The translations under genes were made by a program, and so were the position numbers. A model generated the notes under the pieces. That model was not told the DNA's origin, did not search any database, and saw only the letters and a list, made by a program, of their open reading frames with translations. This document shows, in pieces, positions 33,188 through 45,994 of a DNA stretch of 64,000 nucleotides. This DNA is from Portulaca oleracea. Lineage: Eukaryota; Streptophyta; Magnoliopsida; Caryophyllales; Portulacaceae. The stretch's first letter is position 1. Each line of letters opens with the position of its first letter. The DNA lies in NCBI GenBank assembly GCA_029582165.1, contig CM055870.1, forward strand, positions 49,804,513 to 49,868,512, in the 5' to 3' direction.

Positions 33188-35041
33188 AGCTGTTCAGTAG
33201 ATCTGGAGTGCGAAGTTCGTCCGCGCAGGAGAAGGTAGCGCAGGCGATGCGATTGGTGATGGAGGCGACGGTTAGGGTTCGAAACAGACCAACTGCACGT
33301 CCTCCCAGTCCTCGACAATCCTCCATCCCCGTCTCATCCAAACCTCCCCCTTGCTCTGTTTTTTGGTAGAGAGAGAGAGAGCAGGGAGGGATGGAGGGTG
33401 AGTCAGCAATATTGTGGACCCCACATTTATTATAAATAGGGACTCTATTGTCCTCTTGGACTTAATGGTCAATTGTGTTTCTGGGTCGTCCTTCATGGTC
33501 ATTAACCCAAACAAGAAATCAAGGTGAACTAAAAATGAGCTAAAAATCAAGCAAGACCATCTGGCCTTGCTTCATTTCCAAGCAGCTGGGCCTAGAAACG
33601 ACAAGGCCCAATAGGAGGGAGCTAAATGGGCTAGAAATCAAAGAAGGCCATTTGGCCTTGCTTACTTTTTAGTCACCTTATCAGTCCACCACAAAAACCT
33701 TTATTTTCCACCACACATACATGTGGTAACACTTTTGAATCCCGTCGGCCTTATTTCTTTTTATGAAGGTAAAATACACATCATAACCTTTCTAACGCCT
33801 TTTCGCCTCAATCGGAGTCCGGATGAAAGAGTTATGACCGTTTGAACTTGAGCTAATTTCAACCCGGCCAAGGCCAAACGGTCAACACCTAGTTTCAGCC
33901 CAAGGCCTAACGACTTATCCACTCTGTCACGCCACTGATCCGCATAGTTAGCGATCCGTGTGATACAAAAACCAACCAAGACCAAACAACTTATCCCCTT
34001 TGCACTTCATCAATCTGTGCCTTCACTCACCCAACACAATCCCATCATTCATGCATTCATGTAATCATGCCATGCATGAATCAAGGCCAAACGACCTATG
34101 AGGGGAAAATGGAGGAGTGAATGGTAGATCATGCCTTCTCCTTCCATCTTCATCCATCCCTCACCTCACCTATAAATACCCCCCTCCATTCCACTATTTG
34201 AACCAAGCAAGACAACCCAAGGGCATCCAAGAACTCCCAAGAGAGCACTCTCATAGTCTCCGTCTTATACTCTCAAAACAAGCCCCAATACTATCGCCAT
34301 TTGAGCTACAAAAGAATCCCAACGTATCGACGTCTGTGTTCTCTTATCCCGCCTCTCTCATTTACATGCATTCGTATGACATGAATGTAATCTTGCGAAA
34401 CTCTTTTTTCATTTCAAGATCGATTCTAGTAAAGTCTATTTTCAAACAGGTGAGTCCGAGATTTTTAAACTTTTAGACTCGTAACCTTACCCCTGGCTCA
34501 GAATTCTAGTTCGTAGGATGGAGTTTTCATAGTTTTAGGTTAGTTAATTTTCTTAAAATCAACTGGCGACTTTTTCTTTTTAATCATACCTTGCATGATT
34601 CATTTTCTAGATTTTCTCTTCTGTTTGATTAATCAAAACAATACTCATCCCGAGATTGGAACCAAAGTGCCAAAAGACCGAAAATGGTCCAGAAATTAAG
34701 CAAGACCAGACGACTATAGCCAATTTCTGGCCCATTTTCTGGACAGTGGGCCCAAAAGGCAACTGGTCTGACTCTAGTTTGACCATCTATCCTACTAGGT
34801 CAGTCCAGTGATCTTTAGCCACTTATGACCTTGGTAGACATCCCGAGGTAGGTATAATTTGATATTTCAAACCAAGGTGGTTGTTCCTGAATGAATTTAC
34901 AAGCTTAAGATACTTGAAGAATTGAAAAATTTTCTTTTAAAATAAAAACATCCTTAATTATGATTATGCAACCTTAATCAACTCTCAATCACACCAAGCA
35001 ACCTCGCACGGGAAATCTGCCGCGTTTTTTCGGGGTCTACA

Positions 35042-35453
35042 TTGTAATTTTTAGTAAAGTATCTTTCTAATGATAGTAATTTCATATTGTAATTCATTGT
35101 AATTTGTGAGTAATTAACGGTCAAAATTTAGTCAAAATGTCAATTAATATGGGACGGATGGAATATCTGTCTCTCCCTCTTTGCTCCTTTTATCCATTCC
35201 GCTAACTATATCTGAATACCATGTTTGAGAATATATCTTTAATGGTGTTTTTGATAGTTTCCCTGGAAAATTGGTGAAGATGTATCCCAGAGTCCTTTGG
35301 TAAATTGTTAATTTACTGAGTTTTTTTTTTCCGATAGTTGTAAGCCAAAAAGACTATAAAGCATCTAAGATACCGCAAAGTATACGAAAAACAGCAAAAA
35401 TAGCAGGAATAAAACAAAAAATAACAGGTAAAATGGAAATATTTATCAACTTA
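35042..35453. other. AT-rich spacer with no feature seen
   Basis: Non-coding, AT-rich, with A runs and T runs. No gene or paired terminal repeat was recognised. Confidence 0.5.
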
Positions 35454-35682
35454 AGGAGTGTTTGGTAGGAATTCTAGAGAAACATTTCCCTGAAAAAGAT
35501 TTCCTAGGGAAAAAATTTCCCTCAGCCCCCTTTAAGTGAAATTTTCCCTAGGAAATTGTAGGGAATAGTGGACTCCCTGTAAAGTTTTTTCCAACGTCAA
35601 CTAACATTCAAACATAGAGAAAATTAGTAAACTTGGAAAAATTAACCATTTCCCTGAAATTTTTGACCAACCAAATATACCC
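35454..35682. mobile_element. Tourist-like MITE (PIF/Harbinger ends)
   Basis: About 229 bp between TTA trinucleotides (35451-35453 and 35683-35685). The ends AGGAGTGTTTGGTAGG and, inverted, GGGTATATTTGGTTGG resemble the G-rich TGTTTGGT ends of Tourist elements, whose target duplication is TTA/TAA. Internal TTTCCCT and AGGGAAA words are also inverted. No open frame. Confidence 0.55.
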
Positions 35683-35791
35683 TTAGAAAAATTAACATAT
35701 TCATTAGTATCACATAAGCATAAAAATTAATATATGGCAATGATATAATATTTTGTATTTTTGACACACACACAAATATTCATTAGTATCT

Positions 35792-35792
<1 letters not shown>

Positions 35793-35834
<42 letters not shown>
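35793..35834. repeat. (TA)n microsatellite
   Basis: About 20 TA units. Confidence 0.95.
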
Positions 35835-35837
<3 letters not shown>

Positions 35838-35868
35838 CTTGATGTCCCCAGTGGAAATATTTGATGTT

Positions 35869-35961
35869 TAGAAGTTGCTTACAACAGTGTGATAGGATAT
35901 TCCTAATGCGACACACTTCGAAGTTTAGAAGTTGCTTACAACAGTGTGATAGGATATTCCG
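35869..35961. repeat. Tandem duplication of about 47 bp
   Basis: GTTTAGAAGTTGCTTACAAC followed by AGTGTGATAGGATATTCC occurs twice, separated by a few bases. No function inferred. Confidence 0.85.
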
Positions 35962-36170
35962 CATTAATACATACTAATCATTTACAATGTTTAACCCTTC
36001 CCCATGCTGCATTTAATGCTTTTTTATCTTCTCCCAAGAAACTTCACGTGACATGCCAAAAAAAATAAAGTTAAATCCATCATTTTATCTCACCCCTTGA
36101 TTTAAAATCCAATGGCTATTGTCCCTCATGCTCACATGCTCATTTTTAATCAATACTCATTTGATCATCT

Positions 36171-36172
<2 letters not shown>

Positions 36173-36250
<78 letters not shown>
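36173..36250. repeat. (AT)n array at the 5' edge of a LINE
   Basis: About 39 AT units ending where the LINE leader begins (GAGAGCTTCTCTCTC). A similar array sits at the LINE 3' end (46389-46450). Open frames of alternating Ile/Tyr are products of this array. Confidence 0.95.
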
Positions 36251-36255
<5 letters not shown>

Positions 36256-36357
36256 CTTCTCTCTCAAAGAATCCGGCCGATCTCCGATCTCCGGTAGCGT
36301 CGCCCATTAGAGAGGAAACCGAGCAAAATCTCTTGAGACTAGGGTTCATCTCTAGCC

Positions 36358-37543
36358 ATGGCAAAGTCCAAGGGATCCAAAAAACAACAAACTACTGCAA
36401 AGATGCAAACTAGATCGTCAACTGGAAACACAGAGACTCCAACGAGATCTGAACAAGCTAGCACTCCAACAAGCTAGCATTGAGATACAAGAAAAGCAAG
36501 AAACTCAAGGTAACCCAGAAATCAAGTCCTCTTATGCTTCTCTAGTTGATTCAGATGCAGGAACTTCTCTTAAATTCATCGAAGCTAATGTCAATGATGG
36601 AGTTTTGATTGCAAACCTGGAAAAATCATCAGTGGCCGATGAAACAAAATTTTGGGAAAATTCAGTGATTTGCTGCGTTATTGGCTCAAATCCACCATTC
36701 CCAATCATGGAAGGGTACATTAAGAGGATCTGGTCTGCATATGCCCTGACCCACATCTCTGCCATTCGCAAAGGGGTATATCTGGTGAGATTTGAAAGGA
36801 ATGAAGAGAAAGAATTAGTTTTGAAAAGAGGGATCTATTTCTTTGATAGCAAACCCTTTGTTGTCAAGCCATGGTCACCCTCCCAAAAAATCGACATTGA
36901 TGCCATCAAATCTCTACCTATTTTGGTTAAATTCCCAAATCTTGAAATACAGTACTGGAGCATGGAGAACTTGAGCAGAATTGCAAGTCTGATAGGCATC
37001 CCAATCAAAACTGATCGGGCTACAAAGGATAAGAAGTTTCTCTCTTGCACAAGGATGATGATTGAAGTTCAGCTTGATAATCCCCTCCCAAATGAAGTGA
37101 AATACATTGATGAGAAAGATGAACTAATCATCCAAACTGTTGATTATGAATGGAAGCCAGTGAAGTGTGTGCATTGTAAAATGATAGGACACACAGTGAA
37201 TGAATGCAGAAGGAAGGCACAAGAGGAATCAAAAGAAAAGGGCAAACAAGAAAGACACACAGTTTTTGGGCAAATGAAGGCTGAAATGAAGACCAAACCT
37301 CAGCAACAATGGAAAGAAAAGAAGACAGAAATCAAGGATAGAAATGTTGATGCTGAAGGTTTCATACAGATCAAACCAAGACAAAGATCAACAAGTCCTG
37401 TCCCAAAAAAAGCCAGCAGTGAGACCACAACAGCAAACAAATATGATGCTCTGGATATAAGTAACAATGTGATCGGTGCAATACATGTTTCTGAAGAAGA
37501 ACAAACTGAAGCAACAGACTATGGAGGTCTACCTCCCCAATGA
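36358..37543 (+). pseudogene. LINE ORF1: CCHC RNA-binding protein, frameshifted
   Basis: ATG at 36358 opens a Lys/Gln/Thr-rich N-terminus (MAKSKGSKKQQTT...) that meets a stop at about 36475. The remainder (about 36476-37543) lies in another frame and is intact. It contains a DUF4283-like region (YIKRIWSAYALTHISA to about YFFDSKPFVVKPW) and a CX2CX4HX4C knuckle in VKCVHCKMIGHTVNEC (about 37165-37210). The C-terminus is Lys/Gln-rich. Its stop TGA overlaps the ATG of ORF2 as ATGA. Confidence 0.8.
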
Positions 37544-40533
37544 TCATTACCTCTTGGAACATTAGGGGTCTCAATGACCCCATAAAGCAAGAAGATGTCA
37601 AAATCTATCTTGCTCGGCTGAAAGTTCATATAGTCTGTCTCATCGAAACAAAAATCAAGCATCACAATGAAAGCAAATTGAATGCAGGTATGTTTAAATC
37701 CTGGAAAACTCACAACAATTTTTCTCTTCACAATAGGGGAAGGATATTCCTAGCCTGGAAATCTGCAAAGGTGTCGATCAACCCCCTAATTACTGATATT
37801 CAGTTCATTCATAGTAAGGTTCAATGTAGAACCACTGGATTCAGCTGTCATATTACCTTCATATATGGGTTACACACTCTTGCTGAACGTCAAATGTTAT
37901 GGGATAGCCTCAAGAACATTTCTGATAATACCCATGGTCCCTGGTGCATCATGGGTGACTATAATGCTGTTATAAATCCTGAAGATAGAACTAATGGCAC
38001 ACCAATCACTTTTGCCGAAACTGTGGGTATTAAAGATTGGATTGATTACTGCAATCTCACAGAAATTCATTGTCGAGGATCCACTTTCTCTTGGACAAAT
38101 GGTCATGTGCAATCAAAAATCGACCGGGTGTTTGTTAATGATTCCTGGCTTACTGAAGCAAACTTCACACAAGCGGATTACCTCATGAATATTCTGTCAG
38201 ACCATAAGCCAGTACAAATTCAGTTGAGAGATGGCCCAAAATCACACAGTATATTCAGATATTGTGATATGTGGTCAAAAGATGCCTCCTTCCTTCAGCT
38301 CGTGCAGTCAGCTATTGATCAACGACTAATTGGGTACAAAATGTATGTCCTACAATAGATGCTGAAGTCTCTCAAACAAGACCTCAAAAAGCTGAACAGA
38401 AACAAATATTCTGACATCCATACCCAACAAGTACGAGCTAGGCAGCATCTAGAAGACATTCAAAAGCAGCTTCAGGCTCACCCTAATGATGCACATTATC
38501 AAGCAGCTGAGTAGGAAGCAAAAAACCACTACAATAGTATTCTCGGGTCTTCAATTGATCTCATTTCTCAGCAAAGCAAAATAGAAGCGACTGTGTTTGG
38601 TGACACCTGCTCCAAATTTTTCTTTGCCAGAATGAAATAGAGGATTATGGATAATGCAGTCTACAACATTCAAGGCTCAAACCAAATCACAGTTGAGGGG
38701 TATGAAGATGTAGGTGCTGTCATGGTAGATTTCTATAAAGAAATGATAGGCTCGCAAGGCAACACACGACACAGCATTGATATTACCATTGCTCGCCAAG
38801 GCCCACTGGTTAAAAATGAGCTTCATGATGTTTTATGTTGTGATTTCACGGATCAAGAAATCAAAAATGCCATGTTTTCTATACCGAATCATAAATCCCC
38901 AGGCCCAGATGGTTATACAAGCGGCTTTTTCAAGAGTGCTTGGGATTTGATTGGCCCCTATGTCTGCGATGCAGTGCACGAATTTTTCAGCTTTGGTAAA
39001 ATGCTAAAGGCCTTCAACACCACCTCACTCGTCCTGATCCCTAAGCATCAAAATCCAATCTCTCCTTCGGACTTTCGCCCAATTGCATGCTGCAATACTA
39101 TATACAAATGCATCTCCAAGTTAATAGCTGGGCGAATAAAGATGGTCCTTCCCGACATCGTTGATCAGAGCCAGACTGCCTTTGTCCCAGGAAGAGAGCT
39201 CCTCCACAACGTCCTCCTCTGCCAAGAGCTTGCTAGAGGATTTCATCGAAACGCTTCACAATCCAGATGTCTGCTGAAAATTGATCTTCGAAAGGCCTTT
39301 GATACCATTCATTGGGATTTTATTAACGAACTTCTAGTTCATTATAATTTTCCTTCACGGCTCATCAAATGGATCATGGCATGCATTACAACTACATCGT
39401 TCTCTATTAATATTAATGGAGGGAGTTATGGTTATTTCCAAGGAGGACGAGGCTTACGTCAAGGAGATCCAATCTCGCCGCTTCTATTTGTTCTTTCCAT
39501 GGACTACCTTTCTCGTTGCTTTGGCCAAGTGGCGAATAATGTGCAATTTCGGTTCTACCCAAGATGCAAGAGTTTTAAACTCAATCATCTTGTTTTTGCT
39601 GATGATCTAATGGTATTCAGTGCAGCAGACACAACCTCTATTACATTACTCAAGGATGCTTTGAATCACTTTCATAACACTTCTAGTTTGGAGGCAAACC
39701 CAGCAAAGTCTACATGCCTCGTCAGTGGAGTTACACTTTCTGCAAAGGCTGCAATTCTGGATGCCACAGGTTTTATTGAGGGGTCTTTTCCTTTCTTATA
39801 TCTTGGCATCCCCATTACAGATGGGAAAATCAGTAAAGCTGATTGCGAACGTTTGGTTGAAAAGATAACAACTAAGATCAGGATCTGGAAATCCAGTAAC
39901 ACCTCTTACGCAGGTAGGATTACTTTGATCAACTCTGTTCTCATGGGGATTTACACCTACTGGGCCTCCATCATCATCCTTCCCCAAGCTGTTATCAAGA
40001 AGATCATCCAAATATGCAGGAATTTTTTATGGGGAGCTGATGAAACATACAAAAAAGCTCCACCAATTGCTTGAGAAACTATTTGCAAGCCCAAATCCAA
40101 GGGAGGACTAGGCATCCAAAATCTCCACCATTTGAATAACGCTCTCATCGGGAAGCAAGTTATGGCCATCCATAATAACAAACAAGCTCTATGGATCAAA
40201 TGGATCCATGAAAGATACATTCGTGGTGGTGACTGGTGGGAGTTGCAACCAAAGCTAGACACTTGCTGGTATTTCAAAAAACTGTGTCATGTAAAAGAAC
40301 TTTTCAAATCAGCAACAAATCTACGCAATCGATACTCTACCACAAAAGGGTATAATTGGCTGCAAGGAGATCACATGCCATGGCAATGGGCGAGATTAGT
40401 CTGGAATAGACTAAACAACCCAAGACACTCAGTCATAACTTGGATCACACTTCATGGAAAACTCAAAACCAAGGCCAGACTGAATAAATTTCTAAGCTCC
40501 ATGAGTCCAGATTGTCTTCTTTGTGATCATAAT
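37540..40533 (+). pseudogene. LINE ORF2: endonuclease and reverse transcriptase, 5' part
   Basis: The frame starts at ATG 37540 (MIITSWNIRGLND). An APE-type endonuclease follows with ETK, GDYNAV, SKIDRVF and LSDHKP motifs (to about 38220). Reverse transcriptase runs from about 38880 (NHKSPGPDGYTSGFFK) through DFRPIACCN, LLKIDLRKAFDTIHW, GRGLRQGDPISPLLF and the catalytic FADD (near 39600). A zf-RVT domain begins at about 40500 (DCLLCDH). Stops in this one frame lie at about 38356, 38512, 38638 and 40072. The insertion at 40534 cuts the zinc-binding region. Confidence 0.9.
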
Positions 40534-43500
40534 TGTAATGACCCGTCCTAAGCCCGTATTAATTAGAACCTTAATTACAGTAATTAACCCAAATTACGCT
40601 ATTAAAATTTTTTTCGTTTAATTTTATTATTATTATTTTTTTTTATGCGTGACAGGTCTCGAGCAAGGCGATGGCTAAATGGGTCGAGTTTATGTCATCT
40701 CGGAATTAAAGTTACAAATATTATTACGAGTTTATGAGTATTTTTACAATGAGATATATAATTTATTTTATTGGTCTTGATTTTACGCTTTTAACCGAGG
40801 AAGGCTATATTATTTTTACTCCCGTTTCAATTACGATTTATATTGTCCAACCTTCCTAATTATATTTTATCGTTCAATCTATTTTATTAGTGTTATCCTA
40901 CCGATTTATTTTATGTGGTTTAACACTGTAACGCCCCAACCTTAATCACAAGATTAAGACTATACTTTAAAATCCCAAACCTGTGATTAGCGCAGCGGAA
41001 CACCTTAGGTCGAGGCATTACCGCCGTCCCCACTCGGGACAAGGCAAAACACACAACCGCAATATAACAATCCACCATAAAACTGTACTTAACTCCATAC
41101 AACCCAACTGCTAGACTTAACGTACAAATACACAATACATCTTTTAATCATACATATCATAAAGTCTTTCCCCAACCCTGTGGCCTTTAATGCCCTTGAG
41201 TAACCTTGATTACCGATCATCGATCGCCTTTAGAGAACCACCCTGTACAGACGACTTACTCCTGCTTAACCTCGCCTTTATCACGGGAGCTCGGACGCCT
41301 AAAACAAAACATTAAAAACATTCGCAAAGTGAGTGGGGAAACACTCAGTACGTAAACCTCCAACACGTCAAACCGTTCGAAAACGGTTTTTAGTGTCGGC
41401 ATTTAAATTCGTTTTGAAAACGGGGAAGGGGTTAAAATAGGACTTGAGTGACATGATCATAAACATATGCATAAACATAAACCAATAAAGATAGAAAGTA
41501 GGTGGAACCCTTACGATCGGTGCAAGCACCTCACACACGCGTATGCCCAAGTTGATCTAAACTTGGAATGATTGACTGCTAAGCAGTCGACACTGGCCAG
41601 GTCAAGGCACTCTGATCAGGAGTGCTAAAAACATAACTGTAGATATAAGCATAGAATGCGGGTCCACTATTAAACATAAAGACATTGTAAACCATAAAAC
41701 TTGACATGGCAGAAATTGAATGAACCATGAACATAGCTTAGATCATAAAAGCTGGACAATTTACGTACCTTAAGACACTAAAGACCTTGGCGGCTCGGCT
41801 CGGCTTGGAGATGGCCTTTGAAACTTTGTCAACCAATGTAAGCATACATAAAAAAAAGAAGAACCGAATAAGGTTCTGAATTAGAATCATAAGTTTAGAA
41901 ACTTAGTAAATATAAATAAAATACTTTAGAAATAAAATTTCAGGTTGTATCAAAATAGAGTTTGTAGCATAACTTGAGTTAGGAAAATCGGAACGGAGTA
42001 AAAAAGTACATCCCGGAATAGGGAAAATTATGATCTTTAACTTTGTCAAAGGCCTTAAAAACCACATGCAACCATGGATTCAACAAGAAAATCTCAAGAA
42101 CTCATCCAAACACACATGCACATACTTGAAACTCAAACCCTAACTTAACCATAACAATTATATACTTGAATTCATGAATAAAGAGAGTAAAAGAGATGGA
42201 ATTTACAAAAGAAACAAGTATTAAACATGGATTTTCATATTAGGGCATAAAAGATTTGAAATTGGGGTTTGAGAGCTTACCCTTGGTGTTAAAAATGGAT
42301 GAAAACACAAGAGAGAGGAAGGGGTGGTGCGTGGTGGCGTGGTTGGCGGAAAATGGCCGGAAAACCAGTGGTGGTGGTGGGAGTCTTGGCCGGTGGGAGG
42401 AAGGAGGAGGGAGGATGATAGCTTTGAGAGTTGTCTAATTTGAGAGTGCAATGGAAAAGACTTAAGCCTCCCCCTAACTAATACCCATATATACTATCAT
42501 CTAACTCACTAATACTAATAACAATTAAAATAACCCTTAATTAATCTGAATTTGTAACCCCAATATAATAAATATAAGAGTAGTAAACTTAAAATAATTA
42601 CTTTGTACCAAATAAAATCAATTGGTAATAATTGGGTAAAATAAAATAAACCTTGGATGTAGAAAATCCAAATAAATGAAACATAAATATTACTTGTACT
42701 TTAAATGAAATAAATATAACCCAAATAAATTAAGGTTTGGGTAATAAAATATAAATATTACGGGGTCGAATAATTAGACCCTTTTCGTTAAGCAAACCGC
42801 GTAAAACCGATACAAATTAACTTAACGTGTAAATAACTTTATAACATAAATCGTATAACCGGAAATACTTTAATTCAATATATGAACATGTAAAGTAAAA
42901 TTTTTAAGCCGATAACTCGGCACCTTAGCCATCTCCTGCACGAGACACGACACCGATAACAATAAATAAATAAGTTATTCAGTAAATGAATAAAGATAAA
43001 CGCGAAAAATTTATAACGCGATTTGGGTAATTACTGTGACTTATAGATAATTAAACGTGATTTTGGGGTGAGTTGTTACAAACACTAGCTAATTGTACCC
43101 AATTTATCCCCAAGAAATTTTATTTAGTTTTATACTAACTATGTTAACAAGTTTTATGTCTACTAATTTAATTAGTCAATACCAATTATTTTACCTAACT
43201 AATTGTAACTACACTTTTGGTTTGGTTAATTATTAATTAGTAGAGTTATGTTAAGGGAGTGTTTATATATATATATTAGAAGGGGGCCATTTGGCATTCT
43301 AATTTCAGATTTTACACAAAGCTCTTTCTCCCTCTTCACTCCACGCCAACCTGACCAGCCGCCCCCTCTGGTTTTTCCGGCCATTTCCCGGCGCCGGCGG
43401 CCTCCCCGACAACCACCAGGTGGTGGCCGAGCCACCTCTTCCCTCCTCTATTGTGTTTTCTCCACAAATCTCCCTTAAATGGTAATCTCCCTAAACCCTA

Positions 43501-45989
43501 ATTCAATTCTGTCAAACCTTAATCTGATTTTCATGTTTAAAGTGTGTATCTTTGATGTTTTTCATCTCTTTTAAGGTTCTTAAGTATGAATTTATATTGA
43601 TGTTAAGTTAGGGTTTGAATTTGGGATTGATACATGTGAATTTGAGTTGATTTTGAGTGTTGGATGTTGTATTCTTGATGAATGTTTGAAATAGCTTGTT
43701 GCATGTGGATTTTTGGCTTGATTAAAGGTTGTTTCTGAGTTGATTAATTCTGGAAATTATGGGTTTGATGTTTAAATTACTCATGGGAGCAAAGTTAGTG
43801 CAAGATTGAAGTGTAAATACATATGCAAGGGCATAATAAATTTCTGGGTACTTTCTGTCCGGAATTTGAAATCTCCAGGAACTCTAAAGTGTGTTTTTAT
43901 TCCATTTTCTTACTTGAAATAATAGCCTAGGATGTTAGTTAACTCTCGGCTTTGGAATTTCGAGATTCCGATATGTATAACTCGAGTTATGGCCAAGTTA
44001 GTGAAAGGTGTCTGAGTTGGTGACGGGGAGTGTAGTCAGTAGGAAAACACGAGAATTTCGGCCATTTGGAGTCCTTGTTGGTTTTAATGTTGAACATAAA
44101 AGTTTTAGGTAACACTTTGAGCTTTCCGAAAAGGTATAGTATGCGTCCATACGATATCGGGATTAAGAGATATGGAGTTTTCAGTGAGGGAATATAAACT
44201 GGGTTCTGCCCAGAACGTTTAAGTGTGTGTCTGACTTGATGGCCATTTTTCGTCCCTTTGGAGATTTTATTGGTTTTAGTGATAAACATAAGAGTTTTAG
44301 GTCACTCTTTGGGCTCTCCAGAAATATAAAGTTTGCATTCATCGGATATCGGGAGTGAAAGATATGAGGTCGTCAATAGGGGCTGTTAGTATAAGTTTCT
44401 GGACAGAATGTTGCTATTCAATTTCTATTTTTGTGGCCATAATTAAATCACTTATGGGGTTCTAATCAATTGGTGACCTATTTGTCAATGTAGGATAACC
44501 AAGATATGTATTCTAGGTTGGGAATGTGACCTTTGGTGATTAAGGTTATCTTCTAAAGGTTTGATTATCATTAGTAAGTCATGGTTACAATATTGGAGAA
44601 CTAAGTTATCTATTGATGTTTGGATTGTTTCGGGATGCTTATCTAGCCTAAGGTTCCTTCAATCTCTTGATTCCCATACTTCATCAATTAAATTACCTAA
44701 ACTATTTTACAAGTTCAAGCCTCCATCAATTACTTTCACACCTATACTTCAATACCATAGCATAAGTTCAAACCGAAGGTTTTAAGTACCCAAATTTCAG
44801 TTCTGTCCAGGAGGGTTTTCGAGCCCTTCCTTTCATTTTTGGACCTCGGTCCTGTTGACAAAGTTGTAGAACTTAATTTTCCTTATTTCGGGAAGTACTC
44901 GTTTGTTTAATTCCGAGCTTCCTAGCAAGAGTTATGCTAAAATTTCTATTTCTTAAAAACCTGAAATTTTCTTTCTAATCTATTCCTTGTTTAAATTCTT
45001 ATTTCATTTAACGTTTGAAACTCATTAAGAACCCTCTCTGGGTTCCCGTCTTCTACTCCTTTTATCATAGTTCTCAAGCCACCCAAGCCATCCCGAGCCA
45101 GAGACGCGCCACCAAGCTTTGCACCGTTTTAAGGTACGCAAATTGTCCAACTCTTGTTTATACTTAATGGCAAGTATTGCTTTCATTGTATATATACGCT
45201 AATGATTTTATTGTTTTTATAAGTGGTCCCGACTCTTAGTTATACAGAAGCTAGAATGAAATCTAGCATTATTTTTACAGGCTCCTATTGGGGTAATCTT
45301 TGACCTGGCCAGTGTCGACTGCCTAGCAGTCACCATCCAAACTCCAGATCGGTTTGGGCGTGCGCGCGTGAGATGCTTTGCATCGATCGTAAGGGATACC
45401 ACTAAAAGTTCAAATATTATAAGTTTATCGCAATTATTTTACTCATAGTACCTTTACAGCAATCCAGTTTATTCATGTTTAGTTTCCCCTTCCCCGTTTT
45501 CAAAATGAATTTAAATGCCGGTACTAAAAACCGTTTTCGAACGGTTTGACGTGTTGGAGGTTTACGTACTGAGTGTTTCCCCACTCACTTTGCGAATGTT
45601 TTCAATGTTTTGTTTTTAGGCGGTCCGAGCTCCCAAGATAAAGGCAAGGTTAAGCAGGAGTAAGTCATTCTGTGCATGGTAGTCCTCTAAGGCGATCGAT
45701 GGTCAGTTATCAAGGTTACTCAAGGGTTTTGAAGGCTACTTGGTTGGAAGGTCTATATGTATATGTATAATTAAGGGTTGTATAATGTATTTTATTTCAA
45801 GTTTAGCTATTGAGTTGTATGGAGTTAAGTTTAGGGTTGTTGTGGGTTGTTATGTTTGGTGACTTGTGTTTGCCTTGTCCCGAGTGGGGACGGCGGTAAT
45901 ACCTCAACCCTTGGTGTTCCGCTGCGCTAATCACGAGGTTAATTGATGGCTTATGTTAATCGTGTGGTTAAGGGTTTTGGGGTGTTACA
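40534..45989 (+). mobile_element. Solo LTR in LINE ORF2, itself interrupted
   Basis: It starts TGTAATGACCCG and ends GGGGTGTTACA, flanked by ATAAT on both sides (40529-40533 and 45990-45994). Removing the inner element (40927-43080) leaves about 3.3 kb. A TATA-like run lies at about 43262-43275. The 3' part contains TGTCCCGAGTGGGGACGG (near 45880) and ACCGTTTTCGAACGGTTTGA (45530-45549), both found inverted in the inner element, showing they are one family. No primer site, interior or second LTR is present, so this is a solo LTR left by LTR-LTR recombination. Confidence 0.85.
40927..43080 (-). mobile_element. Inner solo LTR of the same family, opposite orientation
   Basis: On the plus strand it starts TGTAACGCCCC and ends GAGTTGTTACA, flanked by AACAC on both sides (40922-40926 and 43081-43085). 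On the minus strand its start and end match those of the outer LTR: AGTAATTAACCC-like, GCGATGGCTAA-like and GGGACGGCGGTAAT words in the same order. Length 2154 bp, shorter than the outer copy. The 42260-42430 frames are artefacts of GC-rich LTR sequence. Confidence 0.85.
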
Positions 45990-45994
45990 ATAAT

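Larger units (their letters stand above)
32084..33508. mobile_element. Pack-MULE-like element carrying host gene fragments
   Basis: The element is 1425 bp. Terminal inverted repeats begin GGGTTAATGACC on both sides and run about 150-200 bp, sharing ATTGACC, GAGTCC(C)TATTT, GTCCACAATATTGCT-like and ACCAAAAAACAGAGCAAGG-like words. The flanking 9-mers are AAGCAAGAA (32075-32083) and AAACAAGAA (33509-33517), 8 of 9 matching, the size expected for a Mutator-like insertion. The interior is not transposase. It holds two coding-like pieces on the minus strand with higher GC than the surroundings. This combination defines a Pack-MULE. Confidence 0.75.
31986..35041 (+). mobile_element. LTR-like unit (possible solo LTR), interrupted by a Pack-MULE
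   Basis: It starts TGTAGACACC and ends GGGGTCTACA, inverted termini typical of an LTR. Leaving out the inserted 32084-33508 it is about 1.6 kb. A strong TATA box, TATAAATA, lies at 34171-34178 and supports plus orientation. No 5-bp target duplication is seen (CCAAG left, TTGTA right). ACTGGCGACTTTTT at about 34562 resembles the start of tRNA-Arg-type primer sites in Tat/Ogre elements, so the LTR could instead end near 34560 with leader sequence following. No coding region was found. Confidence 0.55.

Noticed and set aside
36119..36364. Ile/Tyr-repeat peptides on both strands (also near 46332-46520)
   Set aside because: Direct translation of (AT)n arrays.
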